A stretch of DNA of 64,000 nt, from assembly GCA_910575545.1 (NCBI GenBank), contig CAJTFH010000012.1:25153-89152 (forward strand), read 5' to 3'. The position numbers were made by a program, and so were the translations under genes. The DNA is from Bacteroidales bacterium (GTDB lineage Bacteria; Bacteroidota; Bacteroidia; Bacteroidales; Muribaculaceae). The stretch's first letter is position 1. Each line of letters starts with the position of its first letter. The notes under the pieces are model-generated. The model worked only from the letters and a program-made list of their open reading frames with translations, was not told the DNA's origin and made no database searches. Positions 1-8,155 of this stretch are shown piece after piece.

Positions 1-37
1 TGAGCCTTTGAGCGTTCCGCCGCCTCGATAGCCACGG

Positions 38-982
38 TTACTTTTTTTTTCGACGCTCAACCTCGGCCTTTAACGCGGCTTTCCTTTGCGTCCACACTTC
101 ATAAGCTGCGGCGGCTTTCTCGTTTTCCTCGCCTTTAGCCTTTGCGTCATCGAGTTTCTTTTTATGTTTTGACACGTTGGAGTTGGCGGAGTTGAGTTTT
201 CCCACAAGTTCAACATCGGAGAGGGCGGTCAGGTCCTCGGTCGCCTCCATTTCGCGGAACTTGGCGGCTTTGCCGAGAATCGAGCCGGTTTCCCGGTAAT
301 GTTCGAGTTCGTCCCAGATTTCGCGATTCTTCAGATACTCGGTTACGATTGTCTCACATTCGGCGGCAGCTTGGGCGGAATCAGCGTCGCCGAGTGCCTG
401 GAGACGGACGAACGCGGCTTTATAGTTGCCGTATGCGGTGAACATATCGGCCACCAGCACTTTCAGAATGTCGGGGCAGTCCGGGGAGTTAAGGAACGGA
501 TATTTTTCGCGGAAACGTATCATCTTTCTGACAGGCTCCGGGGCCTCGGCATATTTGGAGCGGGCTTTTTCCAGTTCCTCGGTAAGTTCGTCGATTCGGT
601 CGGCGTTGTCGTCCATGGACAACACTCGCTCCTGAAAATCGGGGCTTACCAGTTCGTCGACGCTTACACCGAAAGAATCCGCCAGTTCGATAAGTGCGGT
701 TTCATCATCAACCGGAACGGTTTTAACCGGGGCTTTCGTCTCGATCATGGCTTGCTTCGTTTTTGCCCGGCGCGGAAGTGCGGCAAACTCCGTTTCGGTA
801 AGTCCGGCGATTTTGCGAAGTTCATCAAACAGTATTTCGCGGGTAGTGGCGGTATCATCGACGACAAAACGGCGTTTTAACATCAGATTCACACCGAAAC
901 GCTGGTACAGTGCCACGCCCTCATTATAGTCTCGCGGGCCTTTAAGGTATTCGGTAATTACTTTTCTTTTGTCCTGTTCCAT
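38..982 (-). CDS. Prophage protein of unknown function with coiled coils
   Basis: 314 residues counted from the ATG at 982; an upstream in-frame start at 1006 would lie inside the promoter and is rejected. I do not recognise a family. The protein is highly charged and mostly helical by eye. A stretch near residues 130-160 and the last 60 residues are rich in Lys, Glu and Ala and look like coiled coil, and the extreme C terminus is strongly basic (ERRKKK). It lies at the left edge of the prophage, has its own promoter, and reads the same way as the late genes. A role in the virion or in DNA packaging is possible, but this is inference from position only. Confidence 0.6.
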   Translation of the reverse strand: MEQDKRKVITEYLKGPRDYNEGVALYQRFGVNLMLKRRFVVDDTATTREILFDELRKIAGLTETEFAALPRRAKTKQAMIETKAPVKTVPVDDETALIELADSFGVSVDELVSPDFQERVLSMDDNADRIDELTEELEKARSKYAEAPEPVRKMIRFREKYPFLNSPDCPDILKVLVADMFTAYGNYKAAFVRLQALGDADSAQAAAECETIVTEYLKNREIWDELEHYRETGSILGKAAKFREMEATEDLTALSDVELVGKLNSANSNVSKHKKKLDDAKAKGEENEKAAAAYEVWTQRKAALKAEVERRKKK

Positions 983-1003
983 GATATAAAGTTTTTGACA
1001 GTA

Positions 1004-1034
1004 CAAAATTAAGCGACGGTAATTACCGGCTAAA
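1004..1034 (-). promoter_or_regulatory. Bacteroidota-type promoter for the 38-982 gene
   Basis: On the minus strand a TAATTTTG -7 box (1004-1011) is preceded by 19 nt and TTTA (1031-1034), one base away from the TTTG -33 consensus. The start codon at 982 lies 21 nt downstream of the -7 box. Confidence 0.6.
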
Positions 1035-1096
1035 AGACAAAACGCTCCAAAGGGCGGCTAATACCTTCGGAGCGATTCAATATTATTTGCGGCCTG

Positions 1097-1444
1097 TTAT
1101 ATTCGGTTTCCGAGAGTAACAGGGGTAAGGCCTTCGCAATTTATAGAGAAGTTGGCACTCAATCCGAGAGCCTTCAACACCCGGACGATAGTAGATATTG
1201 TAAGGTTGCGGCCACTTTCAATTTTGGAAATTTGCGCAGTCTGAACCCCCACACGTTCTCCGAGTTGGGCTTGTGTCAGATTCATAGCCTTGCGGGCATT
1301 CTTTATCGACGCGCCGATTAAAGCGGCTTCCACGTCAGCGTCAAACGCCTCACGTTCGGGGGTGCTTTTCACACCTACAAATTCATCGGTAATTTCTCCG
1401 AGGGTGTACCACTTTTTTTTCATATCATTTGTTTTTTTCATCAA
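1097..1444 (-). CDS. XRE-family antitoxin (HigA-like)
   Basis: A 115-residue protein with an N-terminal arm and a C-terminal Cro/C1-type helix-turn-helix (about residues 45-100: ARKAMNLTQAQLGERVGV, QISKIESGRN, VLKALG). It is expected to bind and neutralise the toxin encoded just upstream and to repress the shared promoter. It overlaps the toxin gene by 20 bp, a toxin-first order usual for HigBA. ATGs at 1444, 1441 and 1426 are all possible starts, the first two being likeliest because they fall inside the toxin's last codons and allow coupling. It lies between the late operon terminator and the 38-982 gene, as a moron-like module. Confidence 0.85.
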   Translation of the reverse strand: MMKKTNDMKKKWYTLGEITDEFVGVKSTPEREAFDADVEAALIGASIKNARKAMNLTQAQLGERVGVQTAQISKIESGRNLTISTIVRVLKALGLSANFSINCEGLTPVTLGNRI

Positions 1445-1769
1445 AATATTCTTTTCTTAATCTTTCTGCCTTTTCAATTTCTTTTCCGGGTGTTTTGCGC
1501 GTTTTCTTGACAAACCCATGTGTGGTGATTATCAAGGCTTGTTCTTCTGTGTCCCAGAACGCAAGCAGACGGTAAGCAATTCCCATATAAAGCGTTCTAA
1601 ACTCCCAAATGTCGGAATCTTCCAATTTCTTGAACAATTCTTTATCCTGAAGGCCTCCGGCTACAACAGTAATGTTATAGATGATTTTCTTTGCAGCCTT
1701 AACCGGGAGAGTGCTTAGAAACTCCCTTACTTCCTTGCTAAGGATAACATTATATTTGGGTTTGTCCAT
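1425..1769 (-). CDS. HigB-like RelE-superfamily toxin (phage Gp49-like)
   Basis: A 114-residue basic protein matching the phage-derived Gp49/HigB toxin family: KLEDSDIWEFRTLYMGIAYR followed by ITTHGFVKKTRKTP (about residues 48-90), with basic residues typical of ribosome-dependent mRNA interferases. The toxin gene comes first and overlaps the antitoxin gene by 20 bp. A TAACTTTG box with a palindrome lies directly upstream. The pair may stabilise the prophage or exclude superinfecting phage; the function is known for the family and not shown by this sequence. Confidence 0.85.
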   Translation of the reverse strand: MDKPKYNVILSKEVREFLSTLPVKAAKKIIYNITVVAGGLQDKELFKKLEDSDIWEFRTLYMGIAYRLLAFWDTEEQALIITTHGFVKKTRKTPGKEIEKAERLRKEYFDEKNK

Positions 1770-1792
1770 AAATGCTTTTCTTAATTACAATG

Positions 1793-1824
1793 CAAAGTTA
1801 CAAAAAGTTTTCCATATATGGAAA
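1793..1824 (-). promoter_or_regulatory. Toxin-antitoxin promoter with palindromic operator
   Basis: On the minus strand a TAACTTTG -7 box (1793-1800) lies 23 bp upstream of the toxin ATG. A perfect 16-bp palindrome, TTTCCATATATGGAAA (1809-1824), covers the position where the -33 element should be. This is the expected place for autoregulation by the HTH antitoxin. Confidence 0.6.
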
Positions 1825-1841
1825 TATTTACGCGCAAAAAA

Positions 1842-1867
1842 ATCCCCGAAGCCGGAGCCTCGGGGAT
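1842..1867 (-). terminator. Rho-independent terminator of the prophage late operon
   Basis: Read on the minus strand, an 8-bp stem (ATCCCCGA / TCGGGGAT) is followed by a run of seven Ts. It lies 27 bp after the stop of the 1894-2706 gene and separates it from the toxin-antitoxin module. Confidence 0.8.
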
Positions 1868-1893
1868 ATATGTCGGGAAATGAGCCGGTAGAA

Positions 1894-2706
1894 TCAGGCG
1901 GGGACGTATCGGCTTTGTTCTATCCATATCAGGCCGCCTTCTCCGGCGTCAAAAGCGCGGAGGGTGAGCTGGGCACCTTCTGAAGCAGTGAACACCTTGC
2001 CGCCACGCAACAGGATTTTTCCGCTCGTATGGGAAACGGTCGGTGATGTACCGGCAGCCCCCAGAAGCGTTATAACCGCGTCATGCGCTCCGCCCTCTAT
2101 CTCGTCGATGACAGCAGAACCGCCCGAAAGTTGGTATTGCCCTTCGGTAACGAACGGGACCACTTTAACGCCGGCCTCGACGACTGAAACAGGTTCTTCG
2201 AGGGGTACGGTACCCTTATATATCTTGATGTCGTCGCCTTTGGAGATTTGGGCGAGGGTGAACTCGTTGGTGTTGCTTTCGTTGTTCCCGGTATAGGAGG
2301 TGTTGATTTTACACGGATTGCAGATTGAACCGATAAGGTCGGCGGGCTTGCCGGAGCAATAGCGCATAATGCCGATAAATTTTGAGTTCAGTTCGTTGAC
2401 TTTGAACTCGCGCAACTCCTGACTGTTTCCGGGGTGGTTGAACTTGATAGAGGGGGTAAAACCGATTTGGTCGGTTTCGCCTTCGGCTGCGCTGGTAACT
2501 TCTGCTGTTCCCTGCGTCATGTAGATACCGATTCCATAACGGCCGGGCTTCATAACGATATTGTCGACAATTACAACGCCTTTGTCGTCAGGAGACGGCA
2601 TAAACGCGATGTCATCAGTATTGATAAGCACCAGAACGTCGCGGAGCTGAATCCCTGTACCGGGATTGCCGGGGGCGCGTCCGACGGATTTTCTTATATA
2701 TGTCAT
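1894..2706 (-). CDS. Probable phage structural protein
   Basis: 270 residues, no recognised family. The composition is Gly-, Thr- and Val-rich with many short beta-prone segments and no membrane segment, as in tail or head-decoration proteins. It follows the capsid gene by 78 bp and is the last gene before the terminator at 1842-1867. The position behind protease and capsid suggests a head-completion, tail-tube or decoration protein; this is inference. Confidence 0.6.
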   Translation of the reverse strand: MTYIRKSVGRAPGNPGTGIQLRDVLVLINTDDIAFMPSPDDKGVVIVDNIVMKPGRYGIGIYMTQGTAEVTSAAEGETDQIGFTPSIKFNHPGNSQELREFKVNELNSKFIGIMRYCSGKPADLIGSICNPCKINTSYTGNNESNTNEFTLAQISKGDDIKIYKGTVPLEEPVSVVEAGVKVVPFVTEGQYQLSGGSAVIDEIEGGAHDAVITLLGAAGTSPTVSHTSGKILLRGGKVFTASEGAQLTLRAFDAGEGGLIWIEQSRYVPA

Positions 2707-2784
2707 GTCGATGAAATTTTATGGTTTGAAATTTAAGGCACGGGGCGCGGCGCATTATCCGCGCCCCGGCCATTATCGGTAGGT

Positions 2785-4974
2785 TTAACCGCGTTCCACC
2801 TCGTAGAATTTGCCGTCGGCGGCCTTCACCAGTTTGATGAACGAACCGGCCTTCAGCGTCATGGCGGCGGAAAGTGCGAAGTTACCGGCGTTGGCGATTG
2901 TCGAGGCGTTGTCGGCTCCGGCTCCGTGGATTGTGTAGACTGTTCCCGGAACTGCGTCGGTCAGGTCGGTAATCGCGGTGGCCTGTGTGTTGGCGTTGGT
3001 GACGAAAACGGTAGCACCCTGAACGCTCGGAGTGGTCTCGTCGGCGGGGAACTCGTAGGAATCGCCCGGAGCGGTGGCACGTTCGATTTCGATGAATTTG
3101 CCGTCGGCGCGTTTCATCACACGGAGGATTTCGCCTTTCTTGGGTGTCCATACAGCCGAAAGGAGGGAGAATTTTCCGTTTTTCTTGATTGTTACGCCGC
3201 TGTTTCCGTCGACACCGCATTTCAGGGATATGACTTGCCCCACGGCGGCGTTGGCGATGTCTGTAATCTCGAACACCGAACTGTTGGCTACTGTTACGAT
3301 TGACGAGTGGAGAAGCGCGGAGGGATTCGCGTCGGGGCCGGTTTCGAGGAAGAAGGAATCCGGGCGGTCATAGTCATTGCACCACACAAGCTGACGGGAA
3401 CCGTCCATGTCGGCGGGGTCGGTGTATTTGAAGCCGACAGCCTCTGCGGCCAGACCTTCTTTCCATTCGCTCCATGCCTTCAGGCTCCAGTCCTCCTGTT
3501 CGAGGTTGAAACGGAGCATTTCGCCGGCGACATGGTCGTATGTGTGGAAATTGCCTTCTATGGTCCAGAATATACGGTGGTGATTGTCAGCGTTGGAAAT
3601 CGTCTTGATTCTCACGCCGGGGAACTCCTTCACATAGGTGATATTCTCTTTATAGTCTACATTGCGGCCATAATGCGCCTCGTTATACTTGTGATACCAC
3701 GGGAGCATGAAGGAAGGGATATACAGAACGATTGTGCCGGTATCGCGGAACACCGAGGGAATCATTGACGTGCCGAGGTAGAACACTTCGCCGATATTGG
3801 CGGGGGTGATTCGCGGGAGGTTGAACGGCTTAATCTGGTAAACGGTCTTGCCGGAAGTGCCTCCGTTGGGAGTGAAGTCGGTATGTCCTTCCACTTTCTT
3901 GCGGATGTATTCATACAGACCGTCGGCGGCTTCCATTGCACGGCCGGGAACGTTGGGATTGGGGTCTTTGCGAACACCGTTAATGCGGCGTTGCTCGCGC
4001 TCGTTATGGAGTTTCTTCGCCGTTTCTGCAAGCAGATACTCGATGAATGAGAGTTTTACGGCGTTTGAACCCTCCTTGTTCAAGTGGCCTATCCAGCTCT
4101 TTTCGATAGCCTTCAGGTTCTTGAAGCGATAAGCGAACATAACATCGTACATTCGCAGGGTCTCGTGGTCGAACTCGTAAGAGCCTTTTGTAACGTTGTC
4201 GAAGTCGCTGTCCTGTGTGTTGTCGGCCTGTGAGAACTCGCCCAGCCAGATATTAACCAGCGTGTCGAGGTCCTGATGGCCGGATTCGAGCGGGAAAAGC
4301 GTTTCGATTGTCGGCAGCTCGCGGAGAAACGACTGAAGGCGGTCGCGCCACGGCAGACGGTAGAACGCGCCGAGGTCGTCCTGAAGGCGTTTGTAATCTA
4401 CGCGGTTAGCCGTCGCCACGGCGAGGCTCTGGCCCTGTGCCGCGAGAAGCGCGGCCTTTGCTCGCATATTGTAGGGGCGGTCGAGGCTGAAGAACTCGCC
4501 AGACATTCCGCCGAGCTGTTCGGTGTCGTCGAGGTTGAAAGCTTCAGGTGTCGCGCCGCTCTGTCCGGCACCCTTGCCGGGGTCGGATTCGGGAAGTTCG
4601 GCAAGTGCCTTAATCTTTTCGTTGAGTGCGGCGATTTCCGTCTCCTTGGCCTTGATTGCTGCGGCGTGTGCCTGTGCGTCGGTGGCGTTCTTCGTTTTCA
4701 GTGCTTCCAGTTCTTCAGACGTTTTTGTAAGCTGCGACACGGTATTTCCGAGGATAACCTTTAACGCTGCGTCCTGTCTGTCTTTGGAAGGTTCTACGGC
4801 TGGAGCCGGGTCGTTCAAGGCTGCGGCGAAATCGTCAAGGAACTTGTCGGTGAATCCGTAACCTTTGAGGGTTTCGCGTTCCTCGGCCGAAAGGCTCTTT
4901 TTACCGTCTTTCTCCTGAAAGGCGGTAAGTCCGAGAATACCGAGAATCGCGGGGATAAAATTCGCAAAATTCAT
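2785..4974 (-). CDS. Phage scaffold-capsid polyprotein with two C-terminal repeat domains
   Basis: 729 residues. The first 150 or so are charged and contain a coiled coil (residues about 75-120), as in a fused scaffold or delta domain. About 150-560 is an alpha/beta body that I read as the major capsid subunit because of its size and its place right after the S49 protease gene. The C-terminal part carries two homologous domains of about 65 residues. Both go from an ITD motif through a Gly-rich stretch to a shared end, MKRADGKFIEIER and VKAADGKFYEVER. The protease encoded upstream would be expected to cut away the scaffold part. The capsid assignment is inference, as I see no signature motif. 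Confidence 0.6.
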   Translation of the reverse strand: MNFANFIPAILGILGLTAFQEKDGKKSLSAEERETLKGYGFTDKFLDDFAAALNDPAPAVEPSKDRQDAALKVILGNTVSQLTKTSEELEALKTKNATDAQAHAAAIKAKETEIAALNEKIKALAELPESDPGKGAGQSGATPEAFNLDDTEQLGGMSGEFFSLDRPYNMRAKAALLAAQGQSLAVATANRVDYKRLQDDLGAFYRLPWRDRLQSFLRELPTIETLFPLESGHQDLDTLVNIWLGEFSQADNTQDSDFDNVTKGSYEFDHETLRMYDVMFAYRFKNLKAIEKSWIGHLNKEGSNAVKLSFIEYLLAETAKKLHNEREQRRINGVRKDPNPNVPGRAMEAADGLYEYIRKKVEGHTDFTPNGGTSGKTVYQIKPFNLPRITPANIGEVFYLGTSMIPSVFRDTGTIVLYIPSFMLPWYHKYNEAHYGRNVDYKENITYVKEFPGVRIKTISNADNHHRIFWTIEGNFHTYDHVAGEMLRFNLEQEDWSLKAWSEWKEGLAAEAVGFKYTDPADMDGSRQLVWCNDYDRPDSFFLETGPDANPSALLHSSIVTVANSSVFEITDIANAAVGQVISLKCGVDGNSGVTIKKNGKFSLLSAVWTPKKGEILRVMKRADGKFIEIERATAPGDSYEFPADETTPSVQGATVFVTNANTQATAITDLTDAVPGTVYTIHGAGADNASTIANAGNFALSAAMTLKAGSFIKLVKAADGKFYEVERG

Positions 4975-5002
4975 CTTTTACTCTGTGTTAATTGGTGGTT
5001 AA

Positions 5003-5872
5003 TTACTGATATAATTGTTGTGCCTTCCGGCTCGTTGCCTGTGCCAACACCCATTTCACCGCGTCGGCCACACCTCCGAACTGGTCTATGTAGCCGAGTT
5101 CAACCGCCTCGTTGCCATCGAACATCTCGCCACGGAAAAGCGGTAATTTCGGGTCATATTCGATTCCGAGGTTTCGGGCCACGGTTTCGGCAAAGATTTT
5201 ATGAATTTTTTCGGCGCGGGCCTTGATGAGTGATTCGTCGTTGTTCTCGACAAGTACGCGGGTTTCCTTGTTCTTCAGGTCGGCGGTGTCGGGATATATT
5301 TCCCGGTAGTCGATTCCGTTCATCTTGAAAAACTCGCGGAAACTGTAATGTGTGCAGACGATTCCGACGCTCCCCACTTCGCAAAGTGGAGACGCGATGA
5401 AAGTGCGGTCGCTGGCCGTGCCTAACCAAAAATGGGCGGAGGCCATTATGCCGGTTACGACTGTGGCCGTCGGCTTTTTGCAGTTTTCCACGGCTGCGGC
5501 CGCCATATCGAGATTCGACACCATGCCGCCGGGGCCGTCTATCACAAAAACGATTCCGCAGATATTGGGATTCAGTTCCGCCGCCTCGATTTGCTTTGCA
5601 ACCCACTCCGATTCCCACGAATAAAGAACCCCGGTAAGAGTTATCACGGCGATAGAATCAACCGGCAGGGAAATATCGTCAAGTTCATACCATTTCGCCA
5701 TATAGGGAGCGGCGGTCGCCTTGACGGTACATTTGTCGTCCTCGTTGAGTTTGGCGGAGGCGGCCTCTATATTGCCGGCCACAATCGCCGGCATGATGAG
5801 CGACACGAAACTTTCAAAATCATGTCGCCGTATGGTCCAGTTGTCGGAAAATATACGTTGGAGCCTGTTCAT
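5003..5872 (-). CDS. S49-family (SppA/ClpP-fold) prohead protease
   Basis: 289 residues with the S49 peptidase core: a beta strand with GVLYSW (81-86), the oxyanion segment IDGPGGMVSN (111-120), the likely nucleophile Ser145 in GIMASAHFWL, then SVGIVCTHYS and a Lys at 201 or 203 about 56 residues later, matching the Ser-Lys dyad. There is no signal peptide or membrane anchor, unlike cellular SppA, which fits a cytoplasmic phage maturation protease. It sits 28 bp upstream of the scaffold-capsid gene, the standard place in tailed-phage head operons. Confidence 0.85.
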   Translation of the reverse strand: MNRLQRIFSDNWTIRRHDFESFVSLIMPAIVAGNIEAASAKLNEDDKCTVKATAAPYMAKWYELDDISLPVDSIAVITLTGVLYSWESEWVAKQIEAAELNPNICGIVFVIDGPGGMVSNLDMAAAAVENCKKPTATVVTGIMASAHFWLGTASDRTFIASPLCEVGSVGIVCTHYSFREFFKMNGIDYREIYPDTADLKNKETRVLVENNDESLIKARAEKIHKIFAETVARNLGIEYDPKLPLFRGEMFDGNEAVELGYIDQFGGVADAVKWVLAQATSRKAQQLYQ

Positions 5873-5924
5873 GCAGTTATTTTTGTCGCAAAATAACTAC
5901 ATATCGCGGGCGCGTGGAAGGACT

Positions 5925-6332
5925 TCAATCGGCTAAATATCCGTCCGGCTGTGTATCCTCCCCCGAAAGTGTAACGGCAAAAACACCGTTCCCGGTAGTG
6001 TAATCAAGGTTAAGAGAAAAGTCTGGGGAACCCGACACACGGGTGTTTCCGTTTTCATCGACGTATGTAGCCACCAGACGTTGGCATTTGTATGATTCCA
6101 GAATGTCGGCTGCGGAATCCGATACGCCGGAGCGGTCAAAAGTTATTTTCTTCTTGATAATCCCTTTGTCGGAGGTTGTCGATATTTTGATACTTCCCGG
6201 AACTGCGGCCGCGTCCTCGGGTGTTCCGACGGTTATCAGGATAACGCAGGAACGGTATCGGGCAAACCGCGTCAACCGGGCTACCGGGATAATCTTCAGG
6301 CTATGACATACCGAAACGGTCAACTGTTCCAT
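5925..6332 (-). CDS. Small prophage protein, function unknown
   Basis: 135 residues, no recognised family. It begins with a short beta-rich segment and contains Asp-, Gly- and Ser-rich turns towards the end. It reads with the late genes, 52 bp upstream of the protease gene, so it is probably a minor structural or head-assembly protein. Another frame of the same stretch is also open for about 68 codons, but this frame is longer and has the better start. Confidence 0.5.
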   Translation of the reverse strand: MEQLTVSVCHSLKIIPVARLTRFARYRSCVILITVGTPEDAAAVPGSIKISTTSDKGIIKKKITFDRSGVSDSAADILESYKCQRLVATYVDENGNTRVSGSPDFSLNLDYTTGNGVFAVTLSGEDTQPDGYLAD

Positions 6333-6461
6333 AATTACAGACTATAAATTATTGTTAATCAATCATTCAGCATTTTTCCGACACTTTTCCGACAAAATTA
6401 CCCTCAAAAAAGGACAAAATCAATCATTTGGTAGGTAAAATAATCGCTGACTTTTATATAT

Positions 6462-6944
6462 TTATTTTCGCGAGTAGCGGCGTTTTGTCGTCCTCCGCTG
6501 CTTATCTCTCCAGCGTTGGTAATTCTTCAGTAGCGCATCTTCGGTGATTGATTCTATTCCGTAGCGGCATATAAATTGAAAAACTGAATCCTTGAACTGA
6601 ATACCCTTTAAGTGCTTGTTCTCGTCCATGAGGTCGTGCAGCTCGGCCCACATCATAAGGCGCATTTTGTCGCCGAGGCGTTTTGCAGCTCGCGCCGACA
6701 GATAATTGAACTGCTCCGGCGATTTGCCTCCGGCCATATTCGCGTCGCGTCGGTCCGGCAATGCAAATTCCAGATTGCCGGATTCAAGCGGGCAGTTAAC
6801 AGGCCGTTTCTGAAGTAGGTCGTAAACAAGTATGTAAATGTCGAGTTTCGAGGGGAATCGGACGGCACCGACTTCCGGGTCGAAGTATTTCCCCCGGATA
6901 TACTCGGCCACATACTGTTCGACTTGAATCTTTACTGTAATCAT
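6462..6944 (-). CDS. First gene of the late operon, function unknown
   Basis: 160 residues, rich in charged and aromatic residues, ending in a very basic tail (KQRRTTKRRYSRK) that suggests contact with nucleic acid. No family is recognised. It lies directly downstream of a TAACTTTG box at 6972-6979, so it probably opens the late transcript. Its place before the head genes would suit a regulator or a small packaging protein; both are guesses. Confidence 0.55.
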   Translation of the reverse strand: MITVKIQVEQYVAEYIRGKYFDPEVGAVRFPSKLDIYILVYDLLQKRPVNCPLESGNLEFALPDRRDANMAGGKSPEQFNYLSARAAKRLGDKMRLMMWAELHDLMDENKHLKGIQFKDSVFQFICRYGIESITEDALLKNYQRWRDKQRRTTKRRYSRK

Positions 6945-6971
6945 AGAGGGAGATTTGATTGATTATGAGCG

Positions 6972-6979
6972 CAAAGTTA
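6972..6979 (-). promoter_or_regulatory. Late promoter -7 box
   Basis: TAACTTTG on the minus strand, 27 bp before the start codon at 6944. No TTTG is found 19 nt further upstream, so the promoter may need an activator. The TGTWAC cluster lies 92-336 bp upstream of it. Confidence 0.5.
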
Positions 6980-7070
6980 AGAAAAAATTCCGACAATAGG
7001 ATATTATACAGGCGACTGTGTTATTATATTACCGACTTGGCCAAGATTTAACGCGAAAACTTTGTTTTTT

Positions 7071-7315
7071 TGTAACACCGTTACAACCATTTGGAATCAA
7101 GCAATTTACACTCGTCACAGTTCAAAATTGCAGTTTGTAACGCCCCCTGCGTTTTGTTACTTTTTCACCTTTTCCTCCCTCCCCGAAAACGTGTAACAAA
7201 CCGCAATTTTTTTGTTACGCCGATTGTTACCGAGTTTGTCACACCCTCTTTTTCTCTTAATTCCTTTGATTTTATATTGTTACCACCTTTTGCAAACATC
7301 TGTTACAAGGTAACA
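7071..7315. repeat. Cluster of ten TGTWAC hexamers (operator array or replication origin)
   Basis: In a 500-bp stretch without genes, TGTAAC or TGTTAC (either strand) occurs at 7071, 7080, 7136, 7155, 7192, 7213, 7225, 7278, 7301 and 7310. The two outer pairs form perfect inverted repeats with a 3-nt spacer: 7071-7085 and TGTTACAAGGTAACA at 7301-7315. The cluster sits between the early-operon terminator and the late promoter. It could bind a late activator or repressor, or be the origin used by the primase-helicase. Confidence 0.55.
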
Positions 7316-7382
7316 AAGATTTAGTAAGAAAAAGGAGGGGGTAAGGGGTGAGGTTCGGCAGTCGCGGTGTGGGTAAAAAGGA

Positions 7383-7420
7383 AGCCGGGCGGTCATGCGT
7401 GGTGCAAGTTCCGCCCGGCT
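7383..7420 (-). terminator. Terminator of the prophage early operon
   Basis: On the minus strand a perfect 10-bp GC-rich stem (AGCCGGGCGG / CCGCCCGGCT) is followed by TTCCTTTTT. It begins 27 bp after the stop codon at 7447. Confidence 0.85.
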
Positions 7421-7446
7421 CACGGCTCGAAAATTGAAAAAATACC

Positions 7447-7932
7447 TTATTCATCAGTCTTCATAAAACAATACCACCGCGTCTTGCCCGAACGCCCGGT
7501 GATATGCCCGAATAACGGTTCTCGGCCGAATCGTTTTAGAATCGGCGCGACTTTGATTTGTTCCTCGTTCCATTTGAACACAAGAATGCCGAAAGGCTGC
7601 AATACTCTCCAGCACTCTGACAGACCTTGAGCAATGTCATTACGATAATCTGCTGTCAGCCGTCCGTATTTGGCCCGCATATACGATGAATCACCACACC
7701 AACGGAGGTGGGGAGGGTCAAATACCACAAGCCGGAAAGTATCATCAGGAAAAGGCATACACCGAAAATCCGCCACAACATTGGGATTCACTTCAATAGT
7801 TCGCCCGTCGCATAGTTCAAGAGTTTCCCGACGAATATCCATAAACATGGCCAAGGGATTGCTTTTGTCGTTCCAGAAGGAGCGGGAACCGCAACAAGCG
7901 TCAAGAATAGGCGGATAAGATTTATCGTTCAT
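7447..7932 (-). CDS. Prophage SAM-dependent DNA methyltransferase-like protein
   Basis: 161 residues starting at the ATG at 7932, which overlaps the end of the preceding gene by 11 bp; a longer reading to 8127 would run through that gene. Motif I-like DACCGSRSFW (11-20) and the catalytic motif FDPPH (71-75) mark a Rossmann-fold methyltransferase. DPPH/DPPY motifs are usual for N6-adenine or N4-cytosine enzymes. It is short and lacks an obvious target-recognition domain. As the last gene of the early operon, next to a C5-cytosine methyltransferase, it probably helps to protect phage DNA from host restriction. Confidence 0.75.
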   Translation of the reverse strand: MNDKSYPPILDACCGSRSFWNDKSNPLAMFMDIRRETLELCDGRTIEVNPNVVADFRCMPFPDDTFRLVVFDPPHLRWCGDSSYMRAKYGRLTADYRNDIAQGLSECWRVLQPFGILVFKWNEEQIKVAPILKRFGREPLFGHITGRSGKTRWYCFMKTDE

Positions 7933-8155
7933 AAGGATTCCGGGGTGGTATTGGTTCGTCTGGAGTTTCCCATGTCGGGTGGCGGTGTCCGTGCAGTAAT
8001 TTGCATAAATTACGCGCATGAATTCCGGCGCGATGACACTCTCTGTTAAAATCATCGTCAAACGTTCCTTCCATTGCACACAGGGTTTCCAACAATTCGC
8101 GTATTTCGTCGGCTTCGTTTCTTGCAAGCGAAATGCGGTCTTTATCTTTCTTCAT
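7922..8155 (-). CDS. Small prophage early protein
   Basis: 77 residues, charged, helical in its first half (ARNEADEIRELLETL), with several His and Cys residues in the second half (ECHRAG, HGHRHP) that might bind metal. No family is recognised. It overlaps the C5-methyltransferase gene by 4 bp upstream and the second methyltransferase gene by 11 bp downstream, so the three are probably translated in series. It may be an accessory protein of the methyltransferases. Confidence 0.6.
   Translation of the reverse strand: MKKDKDRISLARNEADEIRELLETLCAMEGTFDDDFNRECHRAGIHARNLCKLLHGHRHPTWETPDEPIPPRNPYER

Noticed and set aside
2926..4764. Long plus-strand open frames across the capsid-like gene
   Set aside because: They are antisense to a continuous 729-codon gene, have low-complexity composition and no promoter; they are shadows of a GC-rich coding strand.
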